DNA of 64,000 nucleotides from Gloeothece verrucosa PCC 7822 (GCF_000147335.1 NC_014501.1:3984001-4048000); one strand, 5' to 3'; positions 47,432 through 57,510 are shown, counted from the first letter of the stretch. A program made the numbers and translations. The notes: a model not told the origin generated them from the letters alone.

Positions 47432-50400
47432 TTAAAATTGTTTTAAAAATTCCCGAATTTGTTTGCCCTTAAACTCTTTGGCTAGTTGACACAAATAACT
47501 CGTAAAAGGCTGCCATTGAGAATTGTTTTGCTCTAATTGGGTAGCGTGCTGGATAATGCCTCTAAGATCGCCTCTTTTTGCCAAATCTAGTAAAGTAGCG
47601 ATTTCTTGAGCCGGGGGGATACAGAGATTAGAAGATAGGGCAATGGGCAAAACTCTCTCCTGTGTCTGTTCTCGAATTGCTTTATTACTTTCATATATCC
47701 ATTCTAGCCCTAAATGCTTCCGTAATTTTTCTAAAAGTTCGCTTTCTCTGATGGGTTTAGGGATAAAATCGTTACAGCCAACCTTTAAACTTTGCTGCTG
47801 ATCGAAATTAAACACACTGGCTGAAGTAGCAATGACCACAACCTCTTTTAACTGAGGTAGCATTCTCAGTTGCCGGGTTGCTTCAAAGCCATCTAAATTA
47901 GGCATTACCAAATCCATCAAAATAATATCGGGTTCAAATTCGAGGGCGCATTTTAAAGCCTCTAGTCCATCTTTTGCTTCTTTAACATTAAAGCCAAGGG
48001 GTTTTAATAAATTCTCTAAAACTGAGCGATTTGTTCCTTTATCGTCTACAATTAAAACTTTTTGCTTGCTCCCTTTAAAACCAATAATATTGACCTCTGA
48101 AACCGAACTTAATTCTGTTAAGAGCGTTATTTCAGGTAAATCTAAATCTAATGAGAAAATGCTGCCTTTGCCTAGAGAACTCTTGACGGTAATGGTTCCT
48201 CCCATCATCTGAGCTAATTGACGGCTAATGGATAGTCCCAGCCCAGTCCCTTCAGTTTTGCGGCTATATTCTCCTACTTGCTGAAAGGGTAAAAAGATTT
48301 CTTCTAATTGATTGGGGGCAATGCCAATACCTGTATCTTCCACCTGAAAATTAACTTTTCCTTTTTGATAGCTTACTTTAAATGTTATAGACCCTTTTTC
48401 GGTAAATTTTACGGCATTGTTAAGTAAGTTAATCAAAATTTGTCGCAGTCGCTTTTCATCAACCTGAACAATTTTTGGCAATGAAGAAAGGGGTTGGAAA
48501 ATTAAGGAAATTCCTTTTTGTTCTGCTTTTATTTGGCAAATTTCTAGAATTCCTCTCAGGAAATCCCCAAAATAAAAATCTGTAGGACAAAGTTCCATTT
48601 TTCGGGCTTCGATTTTAGAAATATCTAAAATGTCGTTAATTAAAGTTAACAAATGTTCCCCACATTGATGAATAATTTCTATTCTATTCTTTTGTTGCTC
48701 ATTTAAGTTTTTATCTTTTTTACAGATTTGGGCGTAACCTAATATGCCATTGAGAGGAGTCCGAAGTTCATGACTCATATTCGCGAGAAATTCGCTTTTA
48801 GCACGGTTAGCAGCCTCAGCAATTTCTTCGGCTCGTTGGCGCTCTCGAACTTCCTGTTCTAGCTGTAAATTTTTTTCTTCTAACTGTTGAGTTCGCTCTT
48901 TGACTTTTGCCTCTAATTGTTGGTGAGAAGCTTGTAATTTAGCATTAGCACTGGCTAAATCTCGATAAAGACGGGCATTTTCCAGAGAAATTGCCGCCTG
49001 AGAGGACAACAATTTTAACACTTCTACCCGTTGCGGGGTGAAAGCACCCGGAGTTAAATTATTTTCTAAGTAAAGAATTCCGATCAGTTTAGCATGATGC
49101 ACAATAGGGATACATAAAACCGACTTTGGCTGTTGATTGATGATATAACCATCCTTGGTAAAAACGCCTTCCTGACTTGCATCATTTAAAACAATATTTT
49201 TTCTCGTTTGGGCAACATAATTAATCAGCGATAACGGCAGTTTTTGGCTCGTTTCTACCGGCAGAGATTGTTGTACCTCAATTTCATTAGATTCTACACT
49301 GCCCGCCGCTTCGATAAAAAATTTACCCGCTTTTTCTAAAATCAAAAACCCCCTTCTTGCTCCGGCATTTTCTAGCAAAATTTGCATTAATTTCTTCAAG
49401 AGACTATCTAAAAATATTTCACTAGATAGGGCTTGTGCCGCTTTCATAACTGTGGCTAAATCTAGCATGATTGGATTATCCGTTATCGGAGCAATAAACG
49501 GCTGTAAATCTTGGCCTTTTTTCGCAAAAATATGGCTATATTTCTCTTCTAAATGGTTGATTTTACTCATGGCTCCCCACTGAAGATACAAGTAATAAGA
49601 TTGAGTGAGATAGTCTCTGGCCAGGTTCTCTCTTCCCCGTTGAAAATAAAAGGCAGCCGCGAGTTCGTTGGCTAAGGCTTCTTCTTGAAGATATTCCTGT
49701 TCTTTGGCGGCGGCTATGGTGCTATCATAATACTCCATTGCTTGTCTGTATTCACCTAATACCCGAGCTTTTTCAGCCTCTACCAGTTCATATTTATGCT
49801 GAAAATTCATCGGCGCTGAGTCGGCCCATTTTTTCATTTTTTGCTGATTCTGATTGACGCTTGTTAAGAGGGTTTCTTGTTGCGAAGATGGCACTGATGG
49901 ATAGATAGCGAGTTGTGCTAAAGAATCGTAAAAATAGAATAACGGGACATTAATCAAGCCGATTCCTCCATCTAAAAATTCTTGAGCTTTTGCCGCATTT
50001 TCCACCGCGCTATTAAAATCGGCAAATAGGTAACACAAAATTAATTTATTAAGATAGACATAGTGAATAAGGGTGCGCTCATTGGCTTGAATATGGAGGG
50101 GTAATAATTCCGTCTCATTGTAAACTTCCCCCCTTAAAATACAGGGATTTTCAACGCCGCCTGATAAGTTCAAAACGGCCTGATGAAAAGTTTGATGCCA
50201 CTTCAAGGCTGTTTCTTGATGAATTTGAGCGATGGCTTTGCTATAAGTGGCCATTTCAGATTCTAAACTTTTTAAATCTAAACCAATCCAATATAAATAT
50301 TGACATTTATGGCTGGCTGCATATCCCGCATGAGCTAAATCTCCATTTTCCAGCCCACTAGAATAGGCATCATCTAAAAGCCCTAAAGTTTCTTTAAGAT

Positions 50401-53400
50401 GATATTTCCAATGGATAGTAAAGGTGGCTACTTTAAAAAGGGTCTGACTTTTTACCTCACGAGCATCTAATTTTAATAACAAATCTAAAGCCAATTGTCC
50501 AAATTTATAACCCCCTTCTAAGTCTTGAACTACGCCGCTTAAAAAGACTCCATAATCAGCAAAACCACTGGCGGAAAATTTAGCATTTCCATATTTGATT
50601 GATAAATTGACTTCTTGACACATCATTAAAATAAATAGTTCAGGCGCAGACTGAAAAGCCGCCGGTATTAAACAGGCTATAATTCCTAATGCGGCTAGTT
50701 TATTACTGTCTGTCATTAAGGGTAAATTGATTAAATCTTCTCGGGTTTTTTCGGCTAAATTGGCGGTGGTTTCCTTGACAGCTTGCTGAATATCTTCTAG
50801 GGAAGGAGATGAAGAAAGTTTGATGTCTAACATTTCTAAAACTTGCAGTCCAAGCTTGACGGCTTTGAGGAGTTTTCGTTGGATTTCACAAGCTTTAATG
50901 TGGATTTGATATATTTTTACTCGGTCTAGCAGTGTTTTGGCTTGTTCTAATACCTCTTGTGTTAATTGCTTCATTTGCTCAAAATCACCGCTCAGAAAAG
51001 CTGTTTCTGCCGCTTCTTGATGTAAAGTTAATGTCAGTTCATATTGTTGCTGCCAACTCTCTTGGGTCAATAAGCTTAAACCTAGATTAAAATAGTTCAT
51101 AGCAAACTCATAGGCGGTGGCTATTTTGGCTTTCTGTCCGGCTATCAGATTGAGTTGGGCTAGGTCATATTTTTCTGAGTCTAGGCAGAGTAATTCTCTT
51201 CCATAATTCAGTTGGTTTACTAAAGTAAAAATATTTTCTTTTTGTTCTTCAAAGCTCGTGTTTTTTCGTAATAGTTGACCGATTTTGAGATGAGTTTCTT
51301 TTTTATGAGCATCGGGAATGAGAGAATAAGCGGCTTGTTGCACGCGGTCATGTAAAAATTTATAGCTCACTTTTAAAGGTTCAACTGGCAAAAACACCGG
51401 GTTTTGAAAATCGATCACCAGGGGGATTTTATAAGCTTCAGAAAGAGGAACAATTAAACCGGCTTGTAAAGATTCCCATAAATCTGACGCGGTTTCTGAA
51501 GGGGATTTTTCATTAACAATGCTCAGAATATCTAGGGTAAATTTATTGCCAATACAAGCCGCTAATTTTAATATATTTTCAGTTTTTGGCGAGAGTTTTT
51601 GAATTTGATTGGTCATCAATTCGACCACATTATCCGTTATTTGAATTTCTTTAAGTTGGTCAATATTCCACTGCCAATAGCCTTGGCTAAAATTAAATTT
51701 CAATAATTTTTCTTCATATAAAGACTTCAGTAATTGAGTTAAGAAAAAAGGATTTCCTGCCGTTTTTTTTAATAATAATTTTGCTAAAGCTTGTGTTTTT
51801 AGCGGATTGCAATGCACTGTATCGCTGACCAATTTATTGACTTCATCGAGTTTTAAAGGTTCTAGCACAATGTTGTTGACTTTTACCCCCAGGCTTTCAA
51901 CCTTTTCTAACATTAACATTAAGGGATGAGTGGGATTCACTTCATTATCTCGATAAGCTCCTATCAATAACAGGTATTGACTATCCGCATCACACATCAA
52001 TAATTTAATCAATTTTAAAGAGTCAGAATCCGCCCATTGCAAATCATCTAAAAATAAAACTATAGGGGAATTGCTTTGAAGAAATAAATTAATAAATTGA
52101 TAAAAAACTCGATTAAAACGGTATTGAGCTTCTGGCGAAACTAATTCAGGAACAGGCGGCTGAGTACCCATAATCAGTTCTACTTCAGGAATAACATCAA
52201 TGATCACCTGTCCATTACTGCCTAAAGCTTTTTTGAATTGGGTTTTCCAAGCGGCTAATTGCTCGGCACTTTCTGTTAATAGTTGCCGCGTTAATTCTTG
52301 GAAAGCTTGAATGAGAGAACCATAGGGAATATTGCGCTTAAATTGATCAAACTTCGCCGAGATAAAATAACCTCTTGCTTCGATAATTGGTTTATGAATT
52401 TCCTGCACTAAGGAAGATTTGCCAATGCCTGAATAACCACTCACTAACATCAGTTCGGTTGCGCCAAGACTGACTCGCTTAAACACATCCATTAAAAGAG
52501 TTATTTCTTTTTCGCGTCCATAAAGTTTTTGAGGCAGAACAAATTGGCTACTCTGATCCAATTGTCCTACTAAAAAAGGTTCTATTTTCCCCCTTTTTTG
52601 CCATTGATTTGCACATTTTTCTAAATCGGCTTTTAATCCCCAAGCACTTTGATATCTTTCTTCTGCCGTTTTGGCTAATAATTTTATAACAATATCTGAT
52701 AGTGATGAGGGAATGTTTTTTATTTGGTCTAACGGGACGGGAGCTTTGGCAATATGACAGTGAATTAATTCTAACGGATCGAGAGCTTGAAAGGGAAGCT
52801 GACCTGTGAGCATTTCATAAAAAGTAACTCCCAAGGAATAAAAGTCAGTTCGATAATCAATAGAACGGTTCATTCTCCCCGTTTGTTCCGGTGACATATA
52901 GGGGAGAGTGCCTTCTAATAAATTGGGGTTGTTATTGGTTTGTGTTTCTCGCCATAAGCATGAAGCAATACTAAAGTCGATAATTTTAACTTCAAGGGTT
53001 TTGAGATTGACTGGGGGACCGAACGCGTTTCGCACCAGTATATAATCAGGCTTGAGGTCTTTATGAATAATATTATTTTCGTGTAACTGTCCCACAATTG
53101 AAGATAATTGAAGGGCAATTTCTAAAAAAATATTTAAGTCTAAAGATGAAGGGTTAATCAGTTTTTTTAGAGGTTCTCCCGCGAAATCTGAGAAAATTAA
53201 GGCCAAACCATTATGATAGCTTAAAAGAGCTAAAGGTTTAACGATTCCTTCTAGGTCTAAACGGGTTAGCGTCTGATATTCGTATCTTAAGCGGCTCAGT
53301 TGTTCTAGGGTAGGATACTCAACTTTAAGGGTTTTAATAATTACCGGGGCGGCATCTGATTCTCTGATACCACGAGCAATTTGGGTAGTGGAACCATCAT

Positions 53401-53443
53401 AAAGAGTTTCTAGGAATTGGTAGCCAGCAATGGTAATACTCAT
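47432..53443 (-). CDS. Giant hybrid Ser/Thr kinase-AAA-GAF-histidine kinase-REC
   Basis: A 2003-residue signalling protein. In order: a Ser/Thr kinase domain (about 8-270; HKDLKPDYILV catalytic loop, IIDFSIAS metal loop, TLPYMSPEQTG), an AAA/STAND ATPase (Walker A GYSGIGKSS; VLFLDDLQWADSDS), a long TPR-like helical region (about 750-1330), a GAF domain (about 1370-1510, SVLCIPIVHHAKLIGILYLE), a coiled coil, HisKA with His1558 in ANMSHELRTPLNG, HATPase (NLLNNAVKF, DTGIGI, GTGLGLSI), and a receiver with Asp1844 in ILMDLVMP. The DFS variant of the usual DFG is seen. This layout is known in cyanobacteria (AAA-STK-HK fusions such as those of filamentous species) but is one of the largest kinds. 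It has no membrane helix. Confidence 0.92.
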   Translation of the reverse strand: MSITIAGYQFLETLYDGSTTQIARGIRESDAAPVIIKTLKVEYPTLEQLSRLRYEYQTLTRLDLEGIVKPLALLSYHNGLALIFSDFAGEPLKKLINPSSLDLNIFLEIALQLSSIVGQLHENNIIHKDLKPDYILVRNAFGPPVNLKTLEVKIIDFSIASCLWRETQTNNNPNLLEGTLPYMSPEQTGRMNRSIDYRTDFYSLGVTFYEMLTGQLPFQALDPLELIHCHIAKAPVPLDQIKNIPSSLSDIVIKLLAKTAEERYQSAWGLKADLEKCANQWQKRGKIEPFLVGQLDQSSQFVLPQKLYGREKEITLLMDVFKRVSLGATELMLVSGYSGIGKSSLVQEIHKPIIEARGYFISAKFDQFKRNIPYGSLIQAFQELTRQLLTESAEQLAAWKTQFKKALGSNGQVIIDVIPEVELIMGTQPPVPELVSPEAQYRFNRVFYQFINLFLQSNSPIVLFLDDLQWADSDSLKLIKLLMCDADSQYLLLIGAYRDNEVNPTHPLMLMLEKVESLGVKVNNIVLEPLKLDEVNKLVSDTVHCNPLKTQALAKLLLKKTAGNPFFLTQLLKSLYEEKLLKFNFSQGYWQWNIDQLKEIQITDNVVELMTNQIQKLSPKTENILKLAACIGNKFTLDILSIVNEKSPSETASDLWESLQAGLIVPLSEAYKIPLVIDFQNPVFLPVEPLKVSYKFLHDRVQQAAYSLIPDAHKKETHLKIGQLLRKNTSFEEQKENIFTLVNQLNYGRELLCLDSEKYDLAQLNLIAGQKAKIATAYEFAMNYFNLGLSLLTQESWQQQYELTLTLHQEAAETAFLSGDFEQMKQLTQEVLEQAKTLLDRVKIYQIHIKACEIQRKLLKAVKLGLQVLEMLDIKLSSSPSLEDIQQAVKETTANLAEKTREDLINLPLMTDSNKLAALGIIACLIPAAFQSAPELFILMMCQEVNLSIKYGNAKFSASGFADYGVFLSGVVQDLEGGYKFGQLALDLLLKLDAREVKSQTLFKVATFTIHWKYHLKETLGLLDDAYSSGLENGDLAHAGYAASHKCQYLYWIGLDLKSLESEMATYSKAIAQIHQETALKWHQTFHQAVLNLSGGVENPCILRGEVYNETELLPLHIQANERTLIHYVYLNKLILCYLFADFNSAVENAAKAQEFLDGGIGLINVPLFYFYDSLAQLAIYPSVPSSQQETLLTSVNQNQQKMKKWADSAPMNFQHKYELVEAEKARVLGEYRQAMEYYDSTIAAAKEQEYLQEEALANELAAAFYFQRGRENLARDYLTQSYYLYLQWGAMSKINHLEEKYSHIFAKKGQDLQPFIAPITDNPIMLDLATVMKAAQALSSEIFLDSLLKKLMQILLENAGARRGFLILEKAGKFFIEAAGSVESNEIEVQQSLPVETSQKLPLSLINYVAQTRKNIVLNDASQEGVFTKDGYIINQQPKSVLCIPIVHHAKLIGILYLENNLTPGAFTPQRVEVLKLLSSQAAISLENARLYRDLASANAKLQASHQQLEAKVKERTQQLEEKNLQLEQEVRERQRAEEIAEAANRAKSEFLANMSHELRTPLNGILGYAQICKKDKNLNEQQKNRIEIIHQCGEHLLTLINDILDISKIEARKMELCPTDFYFGDFLRGILEICQIKAEQKGISLIFQPLSSLPKIVQVDEKRLRQILINLLNNAVKFTEKGSITFKVSYQKGKVNFQVEDTGIGIAPNQLEEIFLPFQQVGEYSRKTEGTGLGLSISRQLAQMMGGTITVKSSLGKGSIFSLDLDLPEITLLTELSSVSEVNIIGFKGSKQKVLIVDDKGTNRSVLENLLKPLGFNVKEAKDGLEALKCALEFEPDIILMDLVMPNLDGFEATRQLRMLPQLKEVVVIATSASVFNFDQQQSLKVGCNDFIPKPIRESELLEKLRKHLGLEWIYESNKAIREQTQERVLPIALSSNLCIPPAQEIATLLDLAKRGDLRGIIQHATQLEQNNSQWQPFTSYLCQLAKEFKGKQIREFLKQF

Positions 53444-53588
53444 GAATTTTTCCGGTTCAGTTTGATGGAAAAAGCGGTAACAGTTAAATAGGCAAGTGCT
53501 GATGTTAAAAAAGTTTCTGGACAGTTTCTATAAAACCAGGAAAAATGCTCTAATTAAAAGATAGCGCTTTCTAATAGGAATATTGAGC

Positions 53589-54329
53589 ATGAGGTTACAC
53601 CGACGATCAAAACTTATCTTCTGTACCTTGCCAGGAATTATCGTAGCACTAGGTTTAACCGTTGAGAAACTCTTAGGACAAACCTTACCTCTTGCTCCTA
53701 ACCTGATTAATTTTAACTCCACTGAAGGCGAAAAGTTACTACTCCAAAGCAAGGCCAGACAAGACTATTTTCCCCTCAGTATTCATTTTTTAACTCAGGA
53801 AAACCCGGCGTGGTGTGGTGTGGCGAGTATAGTTATGGTGCTGAATGCCCTTGGTATTTCTGCCCCAGAAGACCCCGTCCATAAACCTTATCATGCCTTT
53901 ACTCAGACGAATCTTTTTGATAACCCGAAAACCTCACAAATTATCACAGCCGAACAGGTGTCACGACAAGGAATGACGCTACAACAGTTAGGCCAACTTC
54001 TAGAAAGTTATTCTCTCAAGGTTAAAGTCTATTATGGCAGTGAGGTAAGCTTAGAGCAGTTTCGTCAATTAGTGATGAAAAATTTAGAACAACCCAATAA
54101 CTATGTCATCGTCAATTATTTGCGCTCTACCCTTCATCAGGAAAGAGGCGGTCATATTTCTCCTATTGCTGCCTATAATAAAGAAACTGATCGTTTTCTG
54201 ATTTTAGATGTGGCTCGTTATAAATACCCGCCGGTTTGGGTAAGCGCCTCCGAACTTTGGCAAGCCATTAGAACTTTAGATCAAGCTTCTAATAAAAGCC
54301 GAGGGTTTGTGTTAGTAAATTCTCCTTGA
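53589..54329 (+). CDS. Primitive phytochelatin synthase (glutathione gamma-glutamylcysteinyltransferase family)
   Basis: A 246-residue protein comparable in length to Nostoc Alr0975, the half-size prokaryotic phytochelatin synthase that mainly hydrolyses glutathione to gamma-Glu-Cys. The papain-like triad is complete: Cys76 in NPAWCGVAS, His189 in GGHISPIAAY and Asp207 in FLILDVARY. The spacing matches the Nostoc protein with an offset of about six residues. The plant-type metal-sensing C-terminal domain is absent. The N-terminus (about 10-30) is hydrophobic and could be a signal peptide. The ATG at 53589 is chosen over a TTG six bases earlier. The gene is divergent from the giant kinase. Confidence 0.9.
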   Translation: MRLHRRSKLIFCTLPGIIVALGLTVEKLLGQTLPLAPNLINFNSTEGEKLLLQSKARQDYFPLSIHFLTQENPAWCGVASIVMVLNALGISAPEDPVHKPYHAFTQTNLFDNPKTSQIITAEQVSRQGMTLQQLGQLLESYSLKVKVYYGSEVSLEQFRQLVMKNLEQPNNYVIVNYLRSTLHQERGGHISPIAAYNKETDRFLILDVARYKYPPVWVSASELWQAIRTLDQASNKSRGFVLVNSP

Positions 54330-54376
54330 AATCATCAGTGTTTAATCTATTAATATAGCTGATTTGCGAAGCAAAT

Positions 54377-55777
54377 ATGTCTAATCTCATCACCGAAAGT
54401 AAAAATCTCGTCACTGACTTAATTAAGCGCTACCGCGATCACGCAGATTTGATTACCATTCGTCTTGAACAGTCCCAAGGAAGCAGTATACTTTTACGAG
54501 GGGATAAGGTAGAAACCCTCAGCGAAGGGATCGCTATTGGTGGACAAGTGAGAGTCTGTCATCGAGGGGGGTGGGGGTTTGCTAGTTTTAATCAGTTATC
54601 GACCTTAGCTCAACGCATAGAAGAAGCTATAGGAGCGGCTAAAATGATCGGGGATGAAGAAACGCTATTAGCCCCGGTTGAGCCGGTAGAGATCGTTTGT
54701 CAATTGCCGTTAATAGGGAGAGATCCCCGTCAGGTTTCCCTCGCCGAGAAAAAAGCCCTCTGTGATCGCTATAACGACCTCCTCAAAAGCTACAGCGATA
54801 AAATCACCACTACTACGGTGCGATACGGAGACAGTGCCCAACATATCCTGATCGCTACTTCAGAAGGAACTTTAATAGAACAGTCTTGGAATGATTTAGA
54901 AATGCGTTTTTCGGCTACCGCCCGGAACGGTGAAACGGTGCAAACGGGTCGAGAAACGACGGGATCTCGTCGCGGATATGAAGATTTAACCAATCTCGAG
55001 GAACAGGTACGGGGGGCAGCACAACGGGCAGTAGAGGCGCTTGTTTTGCCGCCAGTCAAAGGAAATACTTATCGCGTTGTGATTGATCCTATTTTGACGG
55101 GTTTGTTTGTGCATGAAGCCTTTGGGCATCTTTCGGAAGCGGATATGCTCTATGAAAACCCTGATCTCTTAGAAGTGATGAGTATGGGAAAACGTTTTGG
55201 CCCAGAAGAATTGCAGATTTTTGATGGGGCTGCACCCGAAGGTCATCGAGGCAGTTACTATTATGATGATGAAGGCACCCCCGCTACTACGACTCAGTTA
55301 ATTAAAGATGGGGTTTTAGTGGGGCGCTTGCATTCCCGAGAAACGGCCGGCAAGTTAGGAGAACAACCCACAGGCAATGCTCGTTGTCTGAATTATCATT
55401 TTGCGCCCATTGTTCGCATGACTAATACTTGGATCGAGCGAGGGAAAACCCCGGTTGAGGATTTGTTTGATGATATTAAAGAGGGGGTTTATGCTCGCAA
55501 TTGGTTAGGGGGGATGACGAATGGTGAAATGTTTACCTTTAGCGCTGGCGAAGCTTGGATGATTCGCAATGGTAAGATTGCTGAACCGGTGCGAGATGTT
55601 ACCCTCTCGGGCAATGTGTTTAAAACTTTAGCCAATATTGAGGCCATTGGCGATGATTTTTACTGGGATGAGTCGGGAGGATGCGGCAAAGGTGGACAAA
55701 GTGGGTTAGCAGTAGGAGCCGCCGGTCCGAGTTTAAGAATTCGAGATGTGGTGGTTGGCGGGGAAGCGGCTGAGTAG
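54377..55777 (+). CDS. TldD/PmbA-family metalloprotease, TldD-like
   Basis: A 466-residue soluble protein of the TldD/PmbA family, which processes small peptides (microcin B17 leader, CcdA) as a TldD-TldE complex in E. coli. The zinc motif HEAFGH is at 246-251, which marks the catalytic TldD partner; TldE/PmbA lacks it. Other conserved parts are YYYDDEGTPATTTQLI, TGNARCLNYHFAPIVRMTNTWIE and the C-terminal GGCGKGGQSGLAVG. The partner gene is not in the window. It begins 47 bases after phytochelatin synthase, and a good terminator follows. Confidence 0.92.
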   Translation: MSNLITESKNLVTDLIKRYRDHADLITIRLEQSQGSSILLRGDKVETLSEGIAIGGQVRVCHRGGWGFASFNQLSTLAQRIEEAIGAAKMIGDEETLLAPVEPVEIVCQLPLIGRDPRQVSLAEKKALCDRYNDLLKSYSDKITTTTVRYGDSAQHILIATSEGTLIEQSWNDLEMRFSATARNGETVQTGRETTGSRRGYEDLTNLEEQVRGAAQRAVEALVLPPVKGNTYRVVIDPILTGLFVHEAFGHLSEADMLYENPDLLEVMSMGKRFGPEELQIFDGAAPEGHRGSYYYDDEGTPATTTQLIKDGVLVGRLHSRETAGKLGEQPTGNARCLNYHFAPIVRMTNTWIERGKTPVEDLFDDIKEGVYARNWLGGMTNGEMFTFSAGEAWMIRNGKIAEPVRDVTLSGNVFKTLANIEAIGDDFYWDESGGCGKGGQSGLAVGAAGPSLRIRDVVVGGEAAE

Positions 55778-55817
55778 TTTTTCCGGTTTTAGTCTTTAGC
55801 CTTAAAATACAAATTTA

Positions 55818-55864
55818 TTCCCCCTTTATCTTCCTATTCAATAGGATTGAGGGGGAAATTTTTT
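55818..55864 (+). terminator. Rho-independent terminator after the TldD gene
   Basis: A two-part stem (TTCCCCCT pairing with AGGGGGAA outside, TCCTAT with ATAGGA inside) followed by ATTTTTTG. It is 40 bases beyond the stop and is the clearest terminator in the window. Confidence 0.8.
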
Positions 55865-55936
55865 GTTAACTATTAGTCGATTCACTATAATTATTGGTGT
55901 TTTTTTAACTTATGGCAACAACTGATCCCAAAGTTT

Positions 55937-56308
55937 TTAGTCCTTATCTTTATCTGCCCCGGTGATCTTTTCTAGAGCATTTTCTACTTTTTGGGTGATA
56001 GATCTATCATCTTTAGAACTTCCTTCATTATACATATTCTCTTTGTCAGCATCCTCCTGAACTAGATTTAACCCTTTTTTGCGATCTTGGGTTCTTGCTC
56101 TTTCTTGAGTCGCATAGGGATTTTCACTAGCGGCACGATCAGTTTTGTCCTGAATAGCATTTAAGCTGGCCTCACCCATATCGGGGGGATTGACAATAGT
56201 AGCCACAGCAGGATTAACTATTAAAATACATAAAAACAGACTCAGACAAGCAGTAATGACTACTTTTAAAGAATTTTTTAGAGAGTTTTTCAGATGAGTC
56301 AATAGCAT
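55937..56308 (-). CDS. Secreted hydrophilic protein of unknown function
   Basis: A 123-residue protein. The N-terminal hydrophobic segment (about 17-35, VVITACLSLFLCILIVNPAV) ends with AVA, a likely signal peptidase site. The mature part is very hydrophilic, rich in Asp, Glu, Lys and Asn and lacking Cys, and looks disordered (RTQDRKKGLNLVQEDADKEN); the end DRSITQKVENALEKITGADKDKD may be an amphipathic helix. It resembles the low-temperature-induced or stress hydrophilins of cyanobacteria, but this is a weak match. The gene is single, convergent with the TldD gene. Confidence 0.72.
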   Translation of the reverse strand: MLLTHLKNSLKNSLKVVITACLSLFLCILIVNPAVATIVNPPDMGEASLNAIQDKTDRAASENPYATQERARTQDRKKGLNLVQEDADKENMYNEGSSKDDRSITQKVENALEKITGADKDKD

Positions 56309-56434
56309 ATTTATGACCTCTTTTTTGTTAAGCTTTTTACATTATTGAGGTAAAGTATAAAACTTAAATCACCCCTATGATTGAAACGTGAGTCTGCTTT
56401 TTTTTGTTAGTTTTCTCTCTTAAGATAGATTTGA

Positions 56435-56539
56435 GTCATTGGTCATTGGTCATTAGTCATTGGTCATTAGTCATTGGTCATTAGTCATTGGTCATTAGTC
56501 ATTGGTCATTAGTCATTAGTCATTGGTCATTGGTCATTT
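56435..56539. repeat. Heptad tandem repeat, 15 units (GTCATTG/GTCATTA)
   Basis: Fifteen exact 7-base units, alternating mostly GTCATTG and GTCATTA, ending in GTCATTT. It lies between the hydrophilin-like gene (starting at 56308, leftward) and the 3' end of era (56554). This is the short tandemly repeated repetitive (STRR) type known from cyanobacterial genomes, probably arising by replication slippage. Confidence 0.92.
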
Positions 56540-56553
56540 TGCCCTAGTTTGGA

Positions 56554-57510
56554 TCAACTTTCTTCTACCCGATAGCCAAACTCAGCTAAAAGTTGACGAG
56601 ATTGCCGCCATTTTGGTTCAACTTTCACAAATAGATTGAGATAAACCTCTCCATCAATTAACTTTTGAATGGCTTCACGAGCGGCTGATCCGATCGCCTT
56701 AAGCATACTGCCATTTTTTCCGATAATAATCCCTTTTTGAGAATTGCGCTCCACATTAATTGCCGCGAAAACGCGAGTCAGTTTCGGGGTTTCTTCAACA
56801 TTTTCCACCACCACCGCTACTGAGTGAGGAACTTCTTGGCGAGTCAATAAAAGAATTTGCTCTCGGATTAACTCTCCCATAATAAACCGTTCAGGCTGAT
56901 CAGTAACTAAATCCGGAGGGTAATAATAAGGCCCCGGTTCTAAATGCTCAATTAATAAGTTTTGTAACTGTTCGGTTCCAGTCCCTTGAAGGGCTGAAAA
57001 TTTAACCATCGGCCAATGGTGGAGTTGGGACAAGCGAGTATAACTCTCGTCAAGCGGTTCATAATTAGCCGGTTGCTGATCTGACTTATTTAAGCCTAAA
57101 ATGACCGGAGTTCGCGTATCTTCTACCAATTCGATGATATAGCGATCCCCGCCGCCGGCTTCGATGGAACTATCCACTACCAATAAAACTAAATCTACGG
57201 CATTAATCGCAATTTGAGCGTTTTTCACCAAGACTTTGCCGAGTTCATGATGCGGCTTGTGAATTCCTGGGGTATCAACGAAAATAATTTGAGCTTGATC
57301 AGTAGTCAGAATACCCTGTAAACGGTTACGGGTGGTTTGCGCCACCGGAGAGGTAATGGCAACTTTTTGTCCGACTAATTGATTCATTAATGTTGACTTA
57401 CCCACATTAGGACGACCAATAATGGCCACAAAACCCGACTTAAAGCCTTCTGGGGCAATGGGGATACTATAGGAAATGGGGGGTTGTAAGTTGGTGTCAT
57501 CATGATTCAT
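56554..57510 (-). CDS. era: GTPase Era, 16S rRNA maturation
   Basis: A 318-residue GTPase that binds the 3' end of 16S rRNA and assists 30S assembly. The G motifs are GRPNVGKS (G1), TT in QTTRNR (G2), DTPG (G3) and NKSDQ (G4). The C-terminal KH domain has the RNA-binding loop GIIIGKNGSMLKAIGSAAR. The N-terminal 20 residues are an extension compared with the E. coli protein. It is divergent from the ABC exporter gene with 39 bases between. The 15-unit heptad repeat lies just after its stop. Confidence 0.94.
   Translation of the reverse strand: MNHDDTNLQPPISYSIPIAPEGFKSGFVAIIGRPNVGKSTLMNQLVGQKVAITSPVAQTTRNRLQGILTTDQAQIIFVDTPGIHKPHHELGKVLVKNAQIAINAVDLVLLVVDSSIEAGGGDRYIIELVEDTRTPVILGLNKSDQQPANYEPLDESYTRLSQLHHWPMVKFSALQGTGTEQLQNLLIEHLEPGPYYYPPDLVTDQPERFIMGELIREQILLLTRQEVPHSVAVVVENVEETPKLTRVFAAINVERNSQKGIIIGKNGSMLKAIGSAAREAIQKLIDGEVYLNLFVKVEPKWRQSRQLLAEFGYRVEES

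Noticed and set aside
56435..56539. Regular repeat array considered as a CRISPR
   Set aside because: The units are 7 bases long without spacers; it is a simple tandem repeat.
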